Origin: Pogonophryne albipinna
Taxonomy: Eukaryota > Chordata > Actinopteri > Perciformes > Artedidraconidae
Length of the DNA stretch: 64,000 nt
Reading direction: 5' to 3'
Assembly: GCA_028583405.1 (NCBI GenBank)
Contig: CM053259.1
Coordinates: 21,925,951 to 21,989,950, forward strand
Positions 1 to 11,845 of this stretch are shown piece after piece. The position numbers were made by a program, and so were the translations under genes. The notes beneath the pieces were generated by a model, which ran no database searches, was not told the DNA's origin, and saw only the letters and a list, made by a program, of their open reading frames with translations. Position 1 is the stretch's first letter, and the number at the start of each line of letters is the position of its first letter.

Positions 1-870
1 AAACATGAAAATCAGACATCCATGGTGAATACATTTTTTTTCTCACAACTCAATTGTACACCTTTAAGGAAAATATCCATTTATCTGTGTATGTTATGTG
101 CTTGATACACACATTCTGAACGTGTACTCTGTTTTAATCTTGTTATATTCAACCTACAGACATGTGGGACTGCTGCTAAAATGATCAGCCTTGCTATAGA
201 GCATCTGTGCTGTATAGCTGACGTTGGAAACATTCATTGTAAGTGTGATTATGTAATACATAGTTCTTGCTATTACTAAGACTTGACAGTAATCAAAATA
301 GTGTCCTCCCACAGCACAGCCGCAGCCAAAGCGCTTTTGAAGGCAGTGGCCTACTTTACACAGTGTCTTCTCATATTCCTGATTTAATTTCAGAATGGAA
401 TAAGAAAGGCTATGATAACCTCTTCTGACCGGGACAAACGCAGCATGCCCATTCAAGATTATCTCTCTAGGGTTCACAGCAGAGGACATCCTTTGCATCA
501 GAAACATGCAGTGATCATTTTATGGGATTCCTTGGTACTCCCTGCTGTGTTGCCATCAGAGTAGCAGCTAATTTGATTTGCTATGGTTGATGTGTCCGTC
601 TGCAAACTAACCACAGCATCTGACACTTTTGCACTGATAATTACATTCAAGTCACACAGCTAAGCATCTGTTTTTCTAAGAGATAAAAACCAGCCCCACT
701 GAGAACCCCTGTAGGTTGAAACGTATTGCTCTTTTGTCTTTCCAGATTACTTAAAGACTTTTTGTATCTACTGTAACATGAATGTAAGCATATTCAATTT
801 GCAGCACAAAAAAGAAAATGTTACTTGTTTCCCAAGTTGCAACTCTGTTTCTTAAACCAAACAAATGTCT
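1..870. other. Unannotated AT-rich intergenic sequence
   Basis: No repeat family or gene is recognisable here. A 117-codon open frame runs on the minus strand (154-507), but it matches no family I know, has no clear splice signals, and may be chance. Confidence 0.4.
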
Positions 871-1432
871 GGAGTGATGTTATCATACTCTACATTGGTG
901 TAATAATGTTACTCAAGTACTGTACTTGGGTAAAACATTGAGTTACTTTTACTTCAATTGAGTATTTCTAACATGACACTACTTTATACTTCTACTCCAC
1001 TACATTTTGTAAGCAAATATTTTACTTTTGACTCCATTATTTTAAATTTGAGTACTTTTTTATTTGCAGTTACTTTATATTTAAATCAACACACATTTTA
1101 ATATATAATGATAGGGTTAAGCTACCCAGTAGCATGTCAAGTAAACCCCTACTTTTACAAATCTTGTGCAACATTAAAGCGATGACACATACAGTAAATG
1201 CACCAATAACATTTCATTAATAACTTTTTTTTGTTTATATTTGGTGCTTGAAATGGTCATTTTGCATTACGACTGCTTTTGGCACTTAAAGTAATTTATT
1301 AATGCTAATACTTTTTTACTTTGACTTAAGTACAATGTTGATACAGGACTTTTACTTGTAACTAAGTATTTTTTACAGTATTGCAAATTTTTCTTAAGTA
1401 AATAATTTGAGTAGGCTACTTCTTCCAACTCT
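871..1432. repeat. Degenerate hAT-like teleost interspersed repeat
   Basis: The stretch has the wording of a very common fish non-autonomous hAT repeat: motifs such as ACTCAAGTACTGTACTT, TACTTCTACTCCACTACATTTT and, near the right end, CTTAAGTAAATAATTTGAGTA followed by CTTCTTCC. Terminal repeats and a target duplication are not clear, so the ends are approximate and the copy is old. The family call is from recognition of the sequence style, not from an alignment. Confidence 0.5.
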
Positions 1433-1636
1433 CTCATACAATGTGTGAACAAATAATAGCCTAGGCTACATTTAAAAAACAAAAGGCATTATGTGAAGTA
1501 GGCTACAGTGTCTAAATTGAACATATCCGTTTGGTGCAACCCCTCAGGACCTCATGCTAAACATGCTAACAAATAAATGACAACAATTAGCTCCTAAGCT
1601 AGCTCCCAAAACACTGCAGTCTACAAGAGAAGTGTC

Positions 1637-1644
1637 ACTTCCGG
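1637..1644 (+). promoter_or_regulatory. ETS-type core promoter motif (ACTTCCGG)
   Basis: ACTTCCGG is the classic ETS/GABPA motif found in many TATA-less housekeeping promoters. It lies 95 bp upstream of an ATG in good context that opens a possible first exon (1732-1774). A single 8-mer can occur by chance; its spacing to the possible exon is what makes it worth listing. Confidence 0.3.
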
Positions 1645-1731
1645 TGATCGTCTTCATTAGTAGAAGCAAAGCGCAGATGATGGGCCGACATATTTTTTAT
1701 TGTACAGTTCACGGAATAACTTTCATTCAAG

Positions 1732-1774
1732 ATGGATAAAGACGTTTTTAAAGAGTCATGTCTTCTAAAGAGAG
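1732..1774 (+). CDS. Possible orphan first coding exon, unidentified gene
   Basis: An ATG with A at -3 and G at +4 opens 14 codons (MDKDVFKESCLLKR) plus one base, followed directly by a consensus splice donor (AG/GTAAGT at 1775). An ETS motif sits about 95 bp upstream. I do not recognise the protein, and no convincing second exon follows: a short open stretch after an AG at about 3419 would be in phase but soon runs into repeat sequence. It could be exon 1 of a gene whose later exons are displaced by transposons, a promoter relic, or chance. Confidence 0.2.
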
Positions 1775-2047
1775 GTAAGTGTTGTCAAACGACCTGAAAC
1801 GGTACGCTTTTTTTTGTTTTAAAGTTAGCTAAAAAAGTGAAAACTAAGAAAAAAATTATTGAAGCTGACGTTAGTAACTCTTGCACATCTGGAGCTAACT
1901 TTAACAGCAATATAGAGTATAAGTTACTGTAACTGTGACTACATATGTTTGTTTTGGCTTGAGGTAATAATGGTTTAATAATATACTCAGCAGCTATGCT
2001 TGGAAGTTAATATACTATTGTAGTGACCACTCATTAATACACTGGGG

Positions 2048-2254
2048 TTCATAATTCACACATGGAACTACAGTTGGGGTTTTGTTTCCACACGGATATG
2101 TTACGTGTTTTCTATATATGTTGTGTGCCCTCCTGGCTTCTCTCTCTTCTTCCCGGACTGGAACCGGACTACATGTCCTTTTCTTCTCCTTAATAAAGTA
2201 CCCTTTTGCACCTTCCTTGCACCGCCTCTGACTCCCTATCTCTCTGCACTACAC
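2048..2254 (+). repeat. 5' LTR
   Basis: Aligns along its length with 2997-3200. It shows a TATA-like box near 2113, AATAAA near 2191 and ends CACTACAC immediately before the primer-binding-like TGGTGACCC. It has a 6-bp insertion near 2068 relative to the other LTR. Confidence 0.75.
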
Positions 2255-2267
2255 TGGTGACCCTGAC
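2255..2267 (+). other. Primer-binding-like site of the LTR element
   Basis: TGGTGACCCTGAC begins at the first base after the 5' LTR. TGG at this position, complementary to the CCA end of a tRNA, is the usual layout. The tRNA species cannot be settled from this alone; TGGYGACC types are often assigned to tRNA-Arg. Confidence 0.6.
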
Positions 2268-2532
2268 AAGTCTCGAGAAGTTTCTGGGACGGACCCGAAC
2301 ACGGCAAAAGGAACTCAAGTTTCTTTCTCAAAATGCCGGGGATTTTTTGGAATTGACCGTGGCTGCCACCGGCACGCGGACTGAGGCTCGGTGCACGCCC
2401 CGCAGAAGAGCTGGGGACGTTGCTCGCCATTCCCGCATCAGCCTTCCATCCAGCAGGGGGACGATGCACGACCTGCTGGGTCGACCAGCAACCCGATGGC
2501 TACCTCGTGGGGATACCTCAAGGCTTGCCGAG

Positions 2533-2768
2533 GATTTCGTGCCCGCCGCCGCTGTGCGTTTGCCTGCGGCCGGGTTGCTCTCCTGCTTCCCGGCGATACC
2601 TCAACGCCTGCTGAGGACTTCGTGCCCGCCGCCGCTGTGCGTCTGCCTGCGGCCGGGTTGCGCTCCTTCCTCCCGGAGTGACCGCTCCTGCCTCCCTGGG
2701 ATTCCGCTCCGTCCTTCCGGAGATTTCATGCCCGCCGCCGCTGTGTCTTCACCTGCGGCCGGGCAACG
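2533..2768 (+). repeat. GC-rich tandem-like repeats in LTR-element core
   Basis: Three diverged copies of a unit containing GTGCCCGCCGCCGCTGTG followed by CCTGCGGCCGGG occur at about 2533, 2615 and 2721. They sit in a 214-codon open frame (2206-2850) that starts inside the 5' LTR and reads as Pro/Cys/Leu-rich repeats. No gag or nucleocapsid motif is visible, so a protein role is not supported; a packaging or structural RNA role is only conjecture. Confidence 0.5.
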
Positions 2769-2996
2769 CTCTTTCCTGCTGGGTTCGCCACGACACCTAC
2801 GACGGCCCGTTCCGGCCCGCACCCGGTGGGGGGGCCCTCGCCCTCGTTAGGGCCCCTACCCTCTCCTGCGGCCCCCCTTTCGTCGGCCCGTTCCATGGCC
2901 CGGCCCTCGCCTGTGACCCCACCCTCCTCGGCCCCTGTGGTGCTTCCTCCACGGACGCGAGGATTTATTTTGCCATGTTTGAATTCTGGGGGGGCT

Positions 2997-3200
2997 TGTG
3001 TAATAATTCACACATGGAGTTGGGGTTTTGTTTCCACACGGACATGTTACGTGTTTTCTATATATGTTGTGTGCTCTCCTGGCTTCTCTCTTTTCTTCCC
3101 GGACTGCAACCGGACAACATGTCCTTTTCTACTCCTTAATAAAGTACCCCTTTGCACCTTCCTTGCACCGCCTCTGACTCCCTATCTCGCGGCACTACAC
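2997..3200 (+). repeat. 3' LTR
   Basis: Second copy of the long terminal repeat, starting TGTGTAATAATTCACAC after a G-rich tract and ending CACTACAC. TATA-like and AATAAA boxes are conserved with the 5' copy. Confidence 0.75.
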
Positions 3201-3446
3201 TATGTTAATTGTTGCTAAACATGGTTAAGCTAAGCAATTCTCCATATAATGGACCTAACATTAGCTTGTTAGCTACGACTCTAAAACATGTCTAGACACA
3301 CATTACCACATGTGGTCACCTGACTTATAAGTTTCTCAAAATAGTTTATTTCTTAGCCATTGTGACTAAATTTAGTTTCCAAACAATTGTGTTTTCATTG
3401 TATTTGTGTTTTTGTAAAGGTGACTCTGATCTTGACTTATGTAGTA

Positions 3447-3520
3447 CCATATTAATAATAATAATAATAATACATTTCATTTTTATAGTGCTTTTCCCAG
3501 TGCTCAAAGACGATTGATTA
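3447..3520. repeat. Short teleost interspersed repeat fragment
   Basis: A run of AAT triplets followed by ACATTTCATTTTTATAGTGC and CAGTGCTCAAAGACG is the core of a repeat seen very often in fish genomes. Only a fragment is present. Confidence 0.45.
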
Positions 3521-3714
3521 TTATTAACATGAGCGTGCTAGTTTACCATTGGAACAAAAATGGAATTGCATGTAGTTTGTATGAGAAGTAATAGCTCCCA
3601 CCTTTTGATCATTATAGTCATTAAGTTTATTTTATCATAAGGAACTGACCTCCTGGACATAACATCTTACCATGACATTATTTTCCTCAATTAAGAGAGC
3701 CCTACAGTCATGGT

Positions 3715-3778
3715 CCACCCAAAGGTGTTTTCAATTAAACAGGCTGATTAGACTGTTTAAGTGAAAACATCTGGGTGG
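3715..3778. other. 64-nt near-perfect hairpin, pre-miRNA-like
   Basis: The arm CCACCCA...TGTTTTCAATTAAACAG pairs with CTGTTTAAGTGAAAACA...TGGGTGG around a loop of about 10 nt (GCTGATTAGA). About 25 pairs form, with one G-U wobble, one A-G mismatch and a 2-nt bulge. The size and asymmetry resemble a miRNA precursor, but a small fold-back MITE would look the same. No known seed is recognised. Confidence 0.35.
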
Positions 3779-5595
<1,817 letters not shown>

Positions 5596-5922
5596 ATGCA
5601 CGTGGATTTCATGATGCATTTGTGAGTCTTTTCAGCACTGATTGTGGCTTCGCAGTTGCTTAAAACTTGGTCGTCATTACCATTAAACGTTTGTTTCTAA
5701 TTGGTTTCTAAGACAATCAACACATATGAAAAAAACACGTTGAAATATAATTCAATAAACCCTTCAACACTTTGTGAAAGTTCCTACGCCACTGAGCATG
5801 TACATTGTATCTACACCCATAATGCACAACTTTTCTTTCTTTTTTTTCTTTATTCGACTAATTCATCCAAAAAAGAAAAAAGTATAATTCATACACACAA
5901 AGATAAACAAAATTAGTAGAAG

Positions 5923-5958
5923 CGGGAGGGCTGAAGCTTATGGGAAGTAGCCCTCCCG
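5923..5958 (-). other. Hairpin in the LINE 3' region
   Basis: A perfect 10-bp inverted repeat, CGGGAGGGCT and AGCCCTCCCG, with a 16-nt loop lies near the 3' end of the LINE (minus strand). Some CR1/L2-type LINEs carry a 3' stem-loop used by their reverse transcriptase; whether this one had that role is inference. Confidence 0.4.
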
Positions 5959-6506
5959 TGAATCATCCTAATATAACATTGGCATTATTGCGTCAAAACC
6001 TTTATATATACAGTCTATGGTCAAAACGTATAGAAATTAAGGAGTACAAAGAAATAAAGAAAAACTAGGAAAAAATGTATTGAAGTTAGGGAAAAAATAA
6101 ATAAATGCATATATATATGAATGTCAATAGCAGTTGACTATCTTTTTTGAAAACGAAAATACTATATATAAAAATATATATATGTACACATGTACTTGGC
6201 AAATAAATAATAATAATAATATATGCATATAAACATTGTGGACACTTATTTTCAAGTGACTTTTTTTCACACATACACAAAATATACATAAGCACCATGT
6301 TCAGGTGTATAAGTACACACATGCACTCATATAACACCAATACAAATATTACAAGGCAATTTCCAGGGCTGAAATAATAATTCAACCGCATAACGATGAA
6401 AATAAATAAGTAAATGTAAACAATATTAAATAAATAAACAAACAAACAAACTGAGAAGTTATTATTTCTAGAAATATTAATTGATTCTGGGAATACCCAA
6501 TATTTG

Positions 6507-6761
6507 TTAGCTGGAGTAATCTGCAAATATACATTTTTTGAATTTAGTTTTGAATTGTTGATGACAAGTGATACTTGAAAGGTCTGGGTGAAGTCCATTC
6601 CACGTTCTAACTCCGATTACGGATACGCTGTGTGATTTGATGGTTGTTCTACAGGGCTTGCTACACAGCCAGTTAGGATGCCTTGTTGGGTATTTCCTGA
6701 CCGTGGTTTGGAACTGCTTTTTAATGTTAGTAGGCATTTTGTTATGGTAAATGTTGTGCAT
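6507..6761 (-). pseudogene. C-terminal fragment of LINE reverse transcriptase ORF
   Basis: An open frame of 84 codons reads TRHPNW...VIGVRTWNGLHPDLSS...FKTKFKKCIF, the standard C-terminal tail of CR1/L2-group LINE ORF2 proteins. It lies downstream (minus strand) of the FADDT box piece, with frame breaks between them, so the copy is inactive. Confidence 0.75.
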
Positions 6762-7331
6762 AATCAGTACTGTTTTAAGCTTTACTATGTCAACACATTT
6801 GAATAGATTGAGTTTTTTAAATATGGGAGTTGTATGTTCATATTTACCAACACCACAGACTATTCATAATACTTTATTTTGGGATGTTATTATTTTTTGT
6901 AGATTTGTTGAGTACGTGTTTCCCCATATTTCGGAGCAGTAGTAAAGCTAAGGGAGAAATAGACTGTTATAAAGAGTATTTGTTCCTCCAGAATGTTCTT
7001 AGTATGATACCTATTGTTTTTGACAGTTTAGTTTGTACATAATTGATATCGTGCTTCCAGTTGAGTTTTTCGTCAACAAGCAGTCCTAAAAATGTACATG
7101 CACCAACTTCTCTATCTCGGTATTGCAAATCCGTATAATTCAGTCATTTCTACTCTCAGACTTTGTATTGAATAACATGTAATTAGTTTTGGCCACACTA
7201 AGGGATAATTTATGAACTGCAAACCAGTTACATAGTATTTCTAATTCCGCATTCACAATTTTAACAAGATAGCCAAGATTATGATGGGAGCAGAGAATGG
7301 TGGTATCATCGGCAAATAAAATGAATTTGAA

Positions 7332-8102
7332 CAGTGCTATTTTGTATAAGTGGGGGGTGGACCGAACATCCTTTAGGGGGGGTTGTCGCCTCCTCTGGGG
7401 GGGTCCGGGGGCATGCTTCCCCGGGAAGATTTTTTTTTAAATATTGAAGTTGAAAGCATCAATCTGGTGCACTTTGAGAGCAACATTAACCCTACCTTAA
7501 TAACACCTTAAAGCGGACAAAAGGCACTGGAGAACACTCATTAACACCCTTTAATGAAGCAAACTAATGCCTTAACTCACTCAAACAGTTGTTTACTTAT
7601 TAAGGTGAAACAAATGTGCGTAGAGTTTTAAAGGATGCGGATAGTCTCACCTTGATTCTGGCGCATTGCTTATCGTTTTATAGATCTATTCTCATCCACC
7701 ATCTTTGTTTGTGACGTAAAAAATGTGTAAGAGTCACGTTTCTGAATCGGACACTCTGATGCAGTCACAGCCAATCGGAGTCTGATTCAGAGGGTTGCCT
7801 GTCAGTTCCGTTGTTATGTGTACTGAAACGAGAGCCGGTATAATTCCACGCGCGAAAACAAAATCAAAAATGGAATACGTTATTTTAGTGTCTTAAAAGT
7901 AGACTGAGGTATGAAGGGTTAACGTTACATCTTAGGATAATTTTTAGTCATGTTCTGTATACATACTAACATATAAGGGTAGGGTAAGGGTGGACTCCGG
8001 TACTGCACATTACTCCCGAGACGTTTTAAAAAAAACATCCGGGGCTTTTCAGAAAACATCCGGGGCTTGAGCCCAAGTAGCCACCCCCTAGCGCCGCCAC
8101 TG
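7332..8102. mobile_element. hAT-type non-autonomous element, deleted copy
   Basis: Nearly identical to the complete element at 36415-37620. It lacks the first 75 bp or so of that copy and the internal stretch matching about 37139-37477. The right end GCGCCGCCACTG is intact. It sits between the GVPQ and FKFILFADD pieces of the LINE, and about 20 codons of LINE are missing at its left edge, so one deletion removed the element's left terminus together with adjoining LINE sequence. Confidence 0.8.
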
Positions 8103-8193
8103 CTTGAGGGACTCCACATGTTATAGGAAGCTTATTTGATTTCGCCTCGTCTATATCCACATATTGTAGCCCATTTATCAGATAACTCTTAAC

Positions 8194-8506
8194 TAGGGCT
8201 GCTCAATTTTAATTGCAATTACAATTATGGCTTGCAACGATTACGAAAACAACGTAATCGAAATAAAACGATTATTTTTGTATTATTACTTCTTTTTTTT
8301 TCTTTTTTTTTAATTATTACTTTTTTTCCAGTTCAATTATACTTAAAGTTCAGGGTAATAAACTATTAAAAACATACTGTTCGCATTTTTTTCTCCAATA
8401 AATGTATGTTTTCAAAGTCAATGGACCATCGTTTTTAATAATCGTGATATCAATTATTGACCCAAATAATCGAGATTATGATTTTTGCCATAATCGAGCA
8501 GCCCTA
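8194..8506. mobile_element. hAT MITE, 313 bp
   Basis: Perfect 11-bp terminal inverted repeats TAGGGCTGCTC/GAGCAGCCCTA are flanked by an 8-bp target duplication CTCTTAAC (8186-8193 and 8507-8514). Removing the element and one duplication restores the LINE reading frame. The 8-bp duplication is diagnostic of hAT transposition. No coding content. Confidence 0.93.
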
Positions 8507-8737
8507 CTCTTAACCCATTCTTTTACTTGACCCCTTATGCCATAATGTTCTTATTTGTGTAGCACTCATGGTTCACCGTATCAAAAGCCTTTTTAAGGTC
8601 AATGAATACCAGCTGTAATAATTTTTTTCTTAATGTTGTTAGTAATTTCTTCAACCAGTTCAATTACTGCTGAAGAAGTAGAGTGATTTTTCTGAAATCC
8701 ATATTGGCTGGGGCATAGTATATTACATTTGCTGATA

Positions 8738-9167
8738 GTCCGGCAGTCAAAGGGCTATTTTTACCCTAACCCCAAATTCTCTGATAAAGTTTTTTTCTCT
8801 GCTGATTATTCATATATAGGGTCTATATAAAGATATCTAGGGTGGTGTGGAGTTCTCACCCTTGGGCAATTTGAATTATTCACGATTTTGTGCAGGTTCC
8901 CTTATTCGCGATATTCGTGAATCGCTGAATTCGGGGGTAGGGCTACTCTTTGACGTCTAGTGTAATGTAACATTCACATATTACAGCATATGATATACCA
9001 TAGTAAAAAGGAATAACATACCTTTCCAACGGTGTATTATACATGTCTTTGTGATGAATAATAACGTCACATGACACTGGAATGTATGTATAATAGTTTC
9101 CTAAAAATAAGGGGAAATATCGATTATTATATGTGCGGTATCACTGGAAGTCTGCTATTATGGTGTA
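8738..9167 (+). repeat. Left terminal inverted repeat (about 430 bp)
   Basis: Matches the reverse complement of 11846-12285 nearly base for base apart from a few small indels, the largest about 26 bp, and a diverged patch near the tip. It contains TATA-like stretches (near 8813-8830), so it could carry the promoter of the internal gene. Confidence 0.9.
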
Positions 9168-9190
9168 TTGATGTGTAGCATAATTTTTTT

Positions 9191-9751
9191 ATGGCAGACT
9201 GGCCACTTCATCTGGCTACAGTCAAGGAGATGATGCCTCTGTTCTATGCAGCTGCTCACTTCAATTATGCCCGATATGGTTTATATTATCTCCGAGCAAT
9301 GGAAGAAATGCCCGAGGAAGTACGCGAACACTTCATGAAAGGTCAGCATACGATGCATCACAGATCAGGTTTGTTCAACGGGATATGGAGCGACATGGCC
9401 ATTGAAACAATGTTCATGAGATATGGACATGGTCAGAATGGCATCATCGGGATCACACTACGGCCAGAAACTCTGAAAACATGGGCCTACAGCATGAATG
9501 CTTGTAACAAAGTTGTCGGGAATCTGGATTCGATGAGGGACCATGAGCAACAGAAATGTCCATCACAGACCCATCACAAAGAAGAGATGAAAGCGAGAAT
9601 GAAATCAGACGGAGAGGACAGAAAACATCTTCGAGAGAAGTTAGAACTTTGCATTGATCCACTCAACAATGATCAACACCCAGAGGGACTAGTAAACATT
9701 GTGTCACGACGATGGCAGCGTTTCGCAAGCATATCAAAGTTGGTGATATGA
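9191..9751 (+). pseudogene. Transposase-like fragment, frame-broken N-terminal part
   Basis: This 186-codon frame reads DWPLHL...FYAAAHFNYARYG...FNGIWSDMAIETMFMRYGHG...GIIGITL...CIDPL...LVNIVS, then runs into unrelated residues and a stop. Proteins of this kind are common in animal genomes as repeat-derived uncharacterised proteins. The WSDMAIE segment looks like the late acidic motif of a DDE-type transposase; that reading is inference. The frame opens only about 24 bp inside the left terminal repeat, so the upstream protein region with the other catalytic residues is missing. The homologous reading continues in another frame near 9712, which implies a deletion with frameshift at about 9705-9715. 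Confidence 0.65.
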
Positions 9752-11415
9752 AACTATTTGACACAGAGATGATCTATGCCAGAGCTATGGCTTTGCAGTC
9801 CAGCCATCGAAAAATCGATACGAACAATCTGATGTCACACGAACTGTCCCCAAAACCAACATCAATGTTTGATGACAGCGGGCACATGAAGGAGGCCAAA
9901 ACTAAGTCAACCCTGAAAAACGCTCTGAAAGTTGAAGTGTCATCGAGGCATGCTGATGTTACTGCTTCATTCCTGGATGGATGTGCAGTTATGTGGGTAG
10001 TAAGCTGGCCTACCGGTGGTGGTACTGTGCAAGACTTCCTCGACAACTTTCGTCGACACATCCAGGTTCATCTACAGACGAGTGACGTGTACCTAATCTT
10101 CGATAGGTTTGTATATACTATATAACTTTGTAAAACTACACGTAGTCTAACACTAATTAGTAACATATGCCAGGTTTGTATATTCTATATAACATAAAAC
10201 AAAACTAGAACTAATCACGCTGTGTCTGTATATACTATATAACATTAATATGGAATATAACATTTTGTTCATAGGTACAACGAGGGTAGCATTAAGGAGT
10301 CTACTAGAAGTGACTGGGACAAGGGAGCCAGTAGAGTGTACACACTTCGCCCAACAGCCCGACTGCCACCGCAGAAGGTGTTGCTTACTGTTAGCAGCAA
10401 CAAGAAACAACTGATTGATTTGATAGTGGATGATCTTGTAGCCCATAAAAATGTGTTGACAGCATCATTGGTTGTCACTGGGAATGATCCAGTTCCAGTT
10501 CAAATCAGTCGAGGTGTGGTCACCAGAAGAGAGGACATGTCCATAACACATGAAGAGGCTGACACAATGATAATCCGACAGATTGCATATGTCGGAGCTT
10601 CAGAAGTCCTTGTTGTTGCCGACGACACAGACGTCTTTGTTCTGCTATGCCACTTTGTGTTCGAGGGTGACATCACTGGCCATGTCATGATGGTTTCTCC
10701 GGTGAAAGGAAGGTCTTTCATTGACATTAACGCAAGCGTTGAAAAGAACCGTGATGTGATGGGCAACTTATTAGCTGCTCACGGCGTGACCGGCTGTGAT
10801 ACCGTCGCAACGTATTATGGCATCGGAAAGGGAGTGGCACTGAAGGTTCTGAGGTCCAATGTCCACTCACTGTCCAATGTTGGCGACATCAACTGTTCTG
10901 TTGAAGATGCCGTTCAACAATTGACACGATTTATACTTTCCTGCTATGGTCACCCCGAATGCGAGTCAATGGCGGAAGCCAGACAAAAGATATGGTCAAC
11001 GAAAGTGTCCCGCAGCATTGGTGGTGCTCCAAAACTCCAAACTCTTCCTCCAACAAACGAGACATTCAGAGAAAATGTGGCAAGAGGTCACCTCCAAGTA
11101 GCGATATGGAGACAAGCCATTCAGCCTAACCCTCCACTTATGGACCCTCTGAATTATGGCTGGTCCAAGGATGAAGGTAGCTCTTCTCTGTATCCAACAA
11201 TTGCAGCAGAAAATGTTGCCTTCGCCCCAGAAGAGCTGCTGAAAGTGATCAAATGCTCGTGTGACAGTGCCGTACCTTGTAAAACTAAGCGATGTGGCTG
11301 TTACCTTGCCGGAATGGCATGTACATCATTCTGTAAATGTGAAGGTGGACATGGTTGTTTTAATCAAAAGACCAGGGAATGTCTCCAAGCAGAGACCGAG
11401 GATGAAAACATGTGA
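9712..11415 (+). CDS. FEN1/XPG-like nuclease with C-terminal CXC domain (transposon gene, 2 exons)
   Basis: Exon 9712-10106 and exon 10275-11415 join in frame (phase 2) to 511 open codons plus stop. In order it shows the N-terminal LDGCA (9974-9988), VYLIFDR at the exon end, HEEADT (about 10549-10566), VVADDTDVF (about 10612-10638), and TGCDT followed by GIGKGVALKVL (about 10789-10850). These match the D, FDxK-like, ExE, DxD and GCDY...GIGxxxA signatures of FEN1/XPG flap nucleases. A cysteine-rich CSC...CGC...CKC block (11254-11365) fits a tesmin/TSO1 CXC DNA-binding domain. The ATG has A at -3 and G at +4. AATAAA follows the stop by 124 bp. This start may be a by-product of the deletion; the ancestral protein was probably longer. 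The role in transposition is unknown. Confidence 0.7.
10107..10274 (+). other. Intron in the transposon nuclease gene
   Basis: The donor is GATAG/GTTTGT and the acceptor TTGTTCATAG/GT. Splicing restores IFDRYNEG across the junction, whereas read-through ends at a stop after VYTI. The intron holds three diverged copies of a TTGTATATACTATATAAC-like unit (near 10110, 10175, 10227). Confidence 0.75.
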
Positions 11416-11538
11416 AACGAACACTGACAATAGCCTATATATGCACATACGTACAGTATATAACATTTATGTGCTAGTTAAGCTAAAATGACTTTTGTGG
11501 TTCTTGACTGTTGTAATTTTCTTTATTTTGCCTTCAGC

Positions 11539-11544
11539 AATAAA
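11539..11544 (+). terminator. Poly(A) signal of transposon gene
   Basis: AATAAA lies 124 bp after the TGA of the nuclease-CXC ORF and before the right terminal repeat. Confidence 0.55.
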
Positions 11545-11845
11545 ATGGTCTTTGTTATCAATACTGGTCATAACATTAGTAAAGTAGAGTGCAATAATAT
11601 GTGTGCATGTGCTTGCTTGTGAGAACAACAACAATAACCCTCATATATCTTAATACCAGATTAAGCAAAACTAATTGGTAAATTGTTTGTATGAGCAGAA
11701 AACTTTAATTTGCAGAGTTGCACTGAATGCCTTACACGTGATTTACAAGCGATAATACAAATATGCTGACTCGGCAAAATTGAAATAAAATACAGAAACG
11801 ACCATTGTAACGCATAATTTTAATAATGAGGCATTCAGTTATTAT

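Larger units (their letters stand above)
2048..3200 (+). mobile_element. Compact LTR retroelement (TRIM-like, non-autonomous)
   Basis: Two direct repeats of about 205 bp (2048-2254 and 2997-3200) flank a GC-rich core of about 740 bp. Each repeat has a TATA-like TCTATATATG, an AATAAA poly(A) signal and the same 3' end, CACTACAC. TGGTGACCCTGAC follows the first repeat directly, as a tRNA primer-binding site does. A G-rich run (about 2987-2995) precedes the second repeat, where a polypurine tract would be. No gag, protease, RT or integrase motif is visible in 1.15 kb, so the element must depend on a relative. The LTRs differ at several sites and no clear target duplication is seen. Confidence 0.75.

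Noticed and set aside
154..507. 117-codon minus-strand open frame
   Set aside because: No family resemblance, splice signal or promoter; kept only as a remark.
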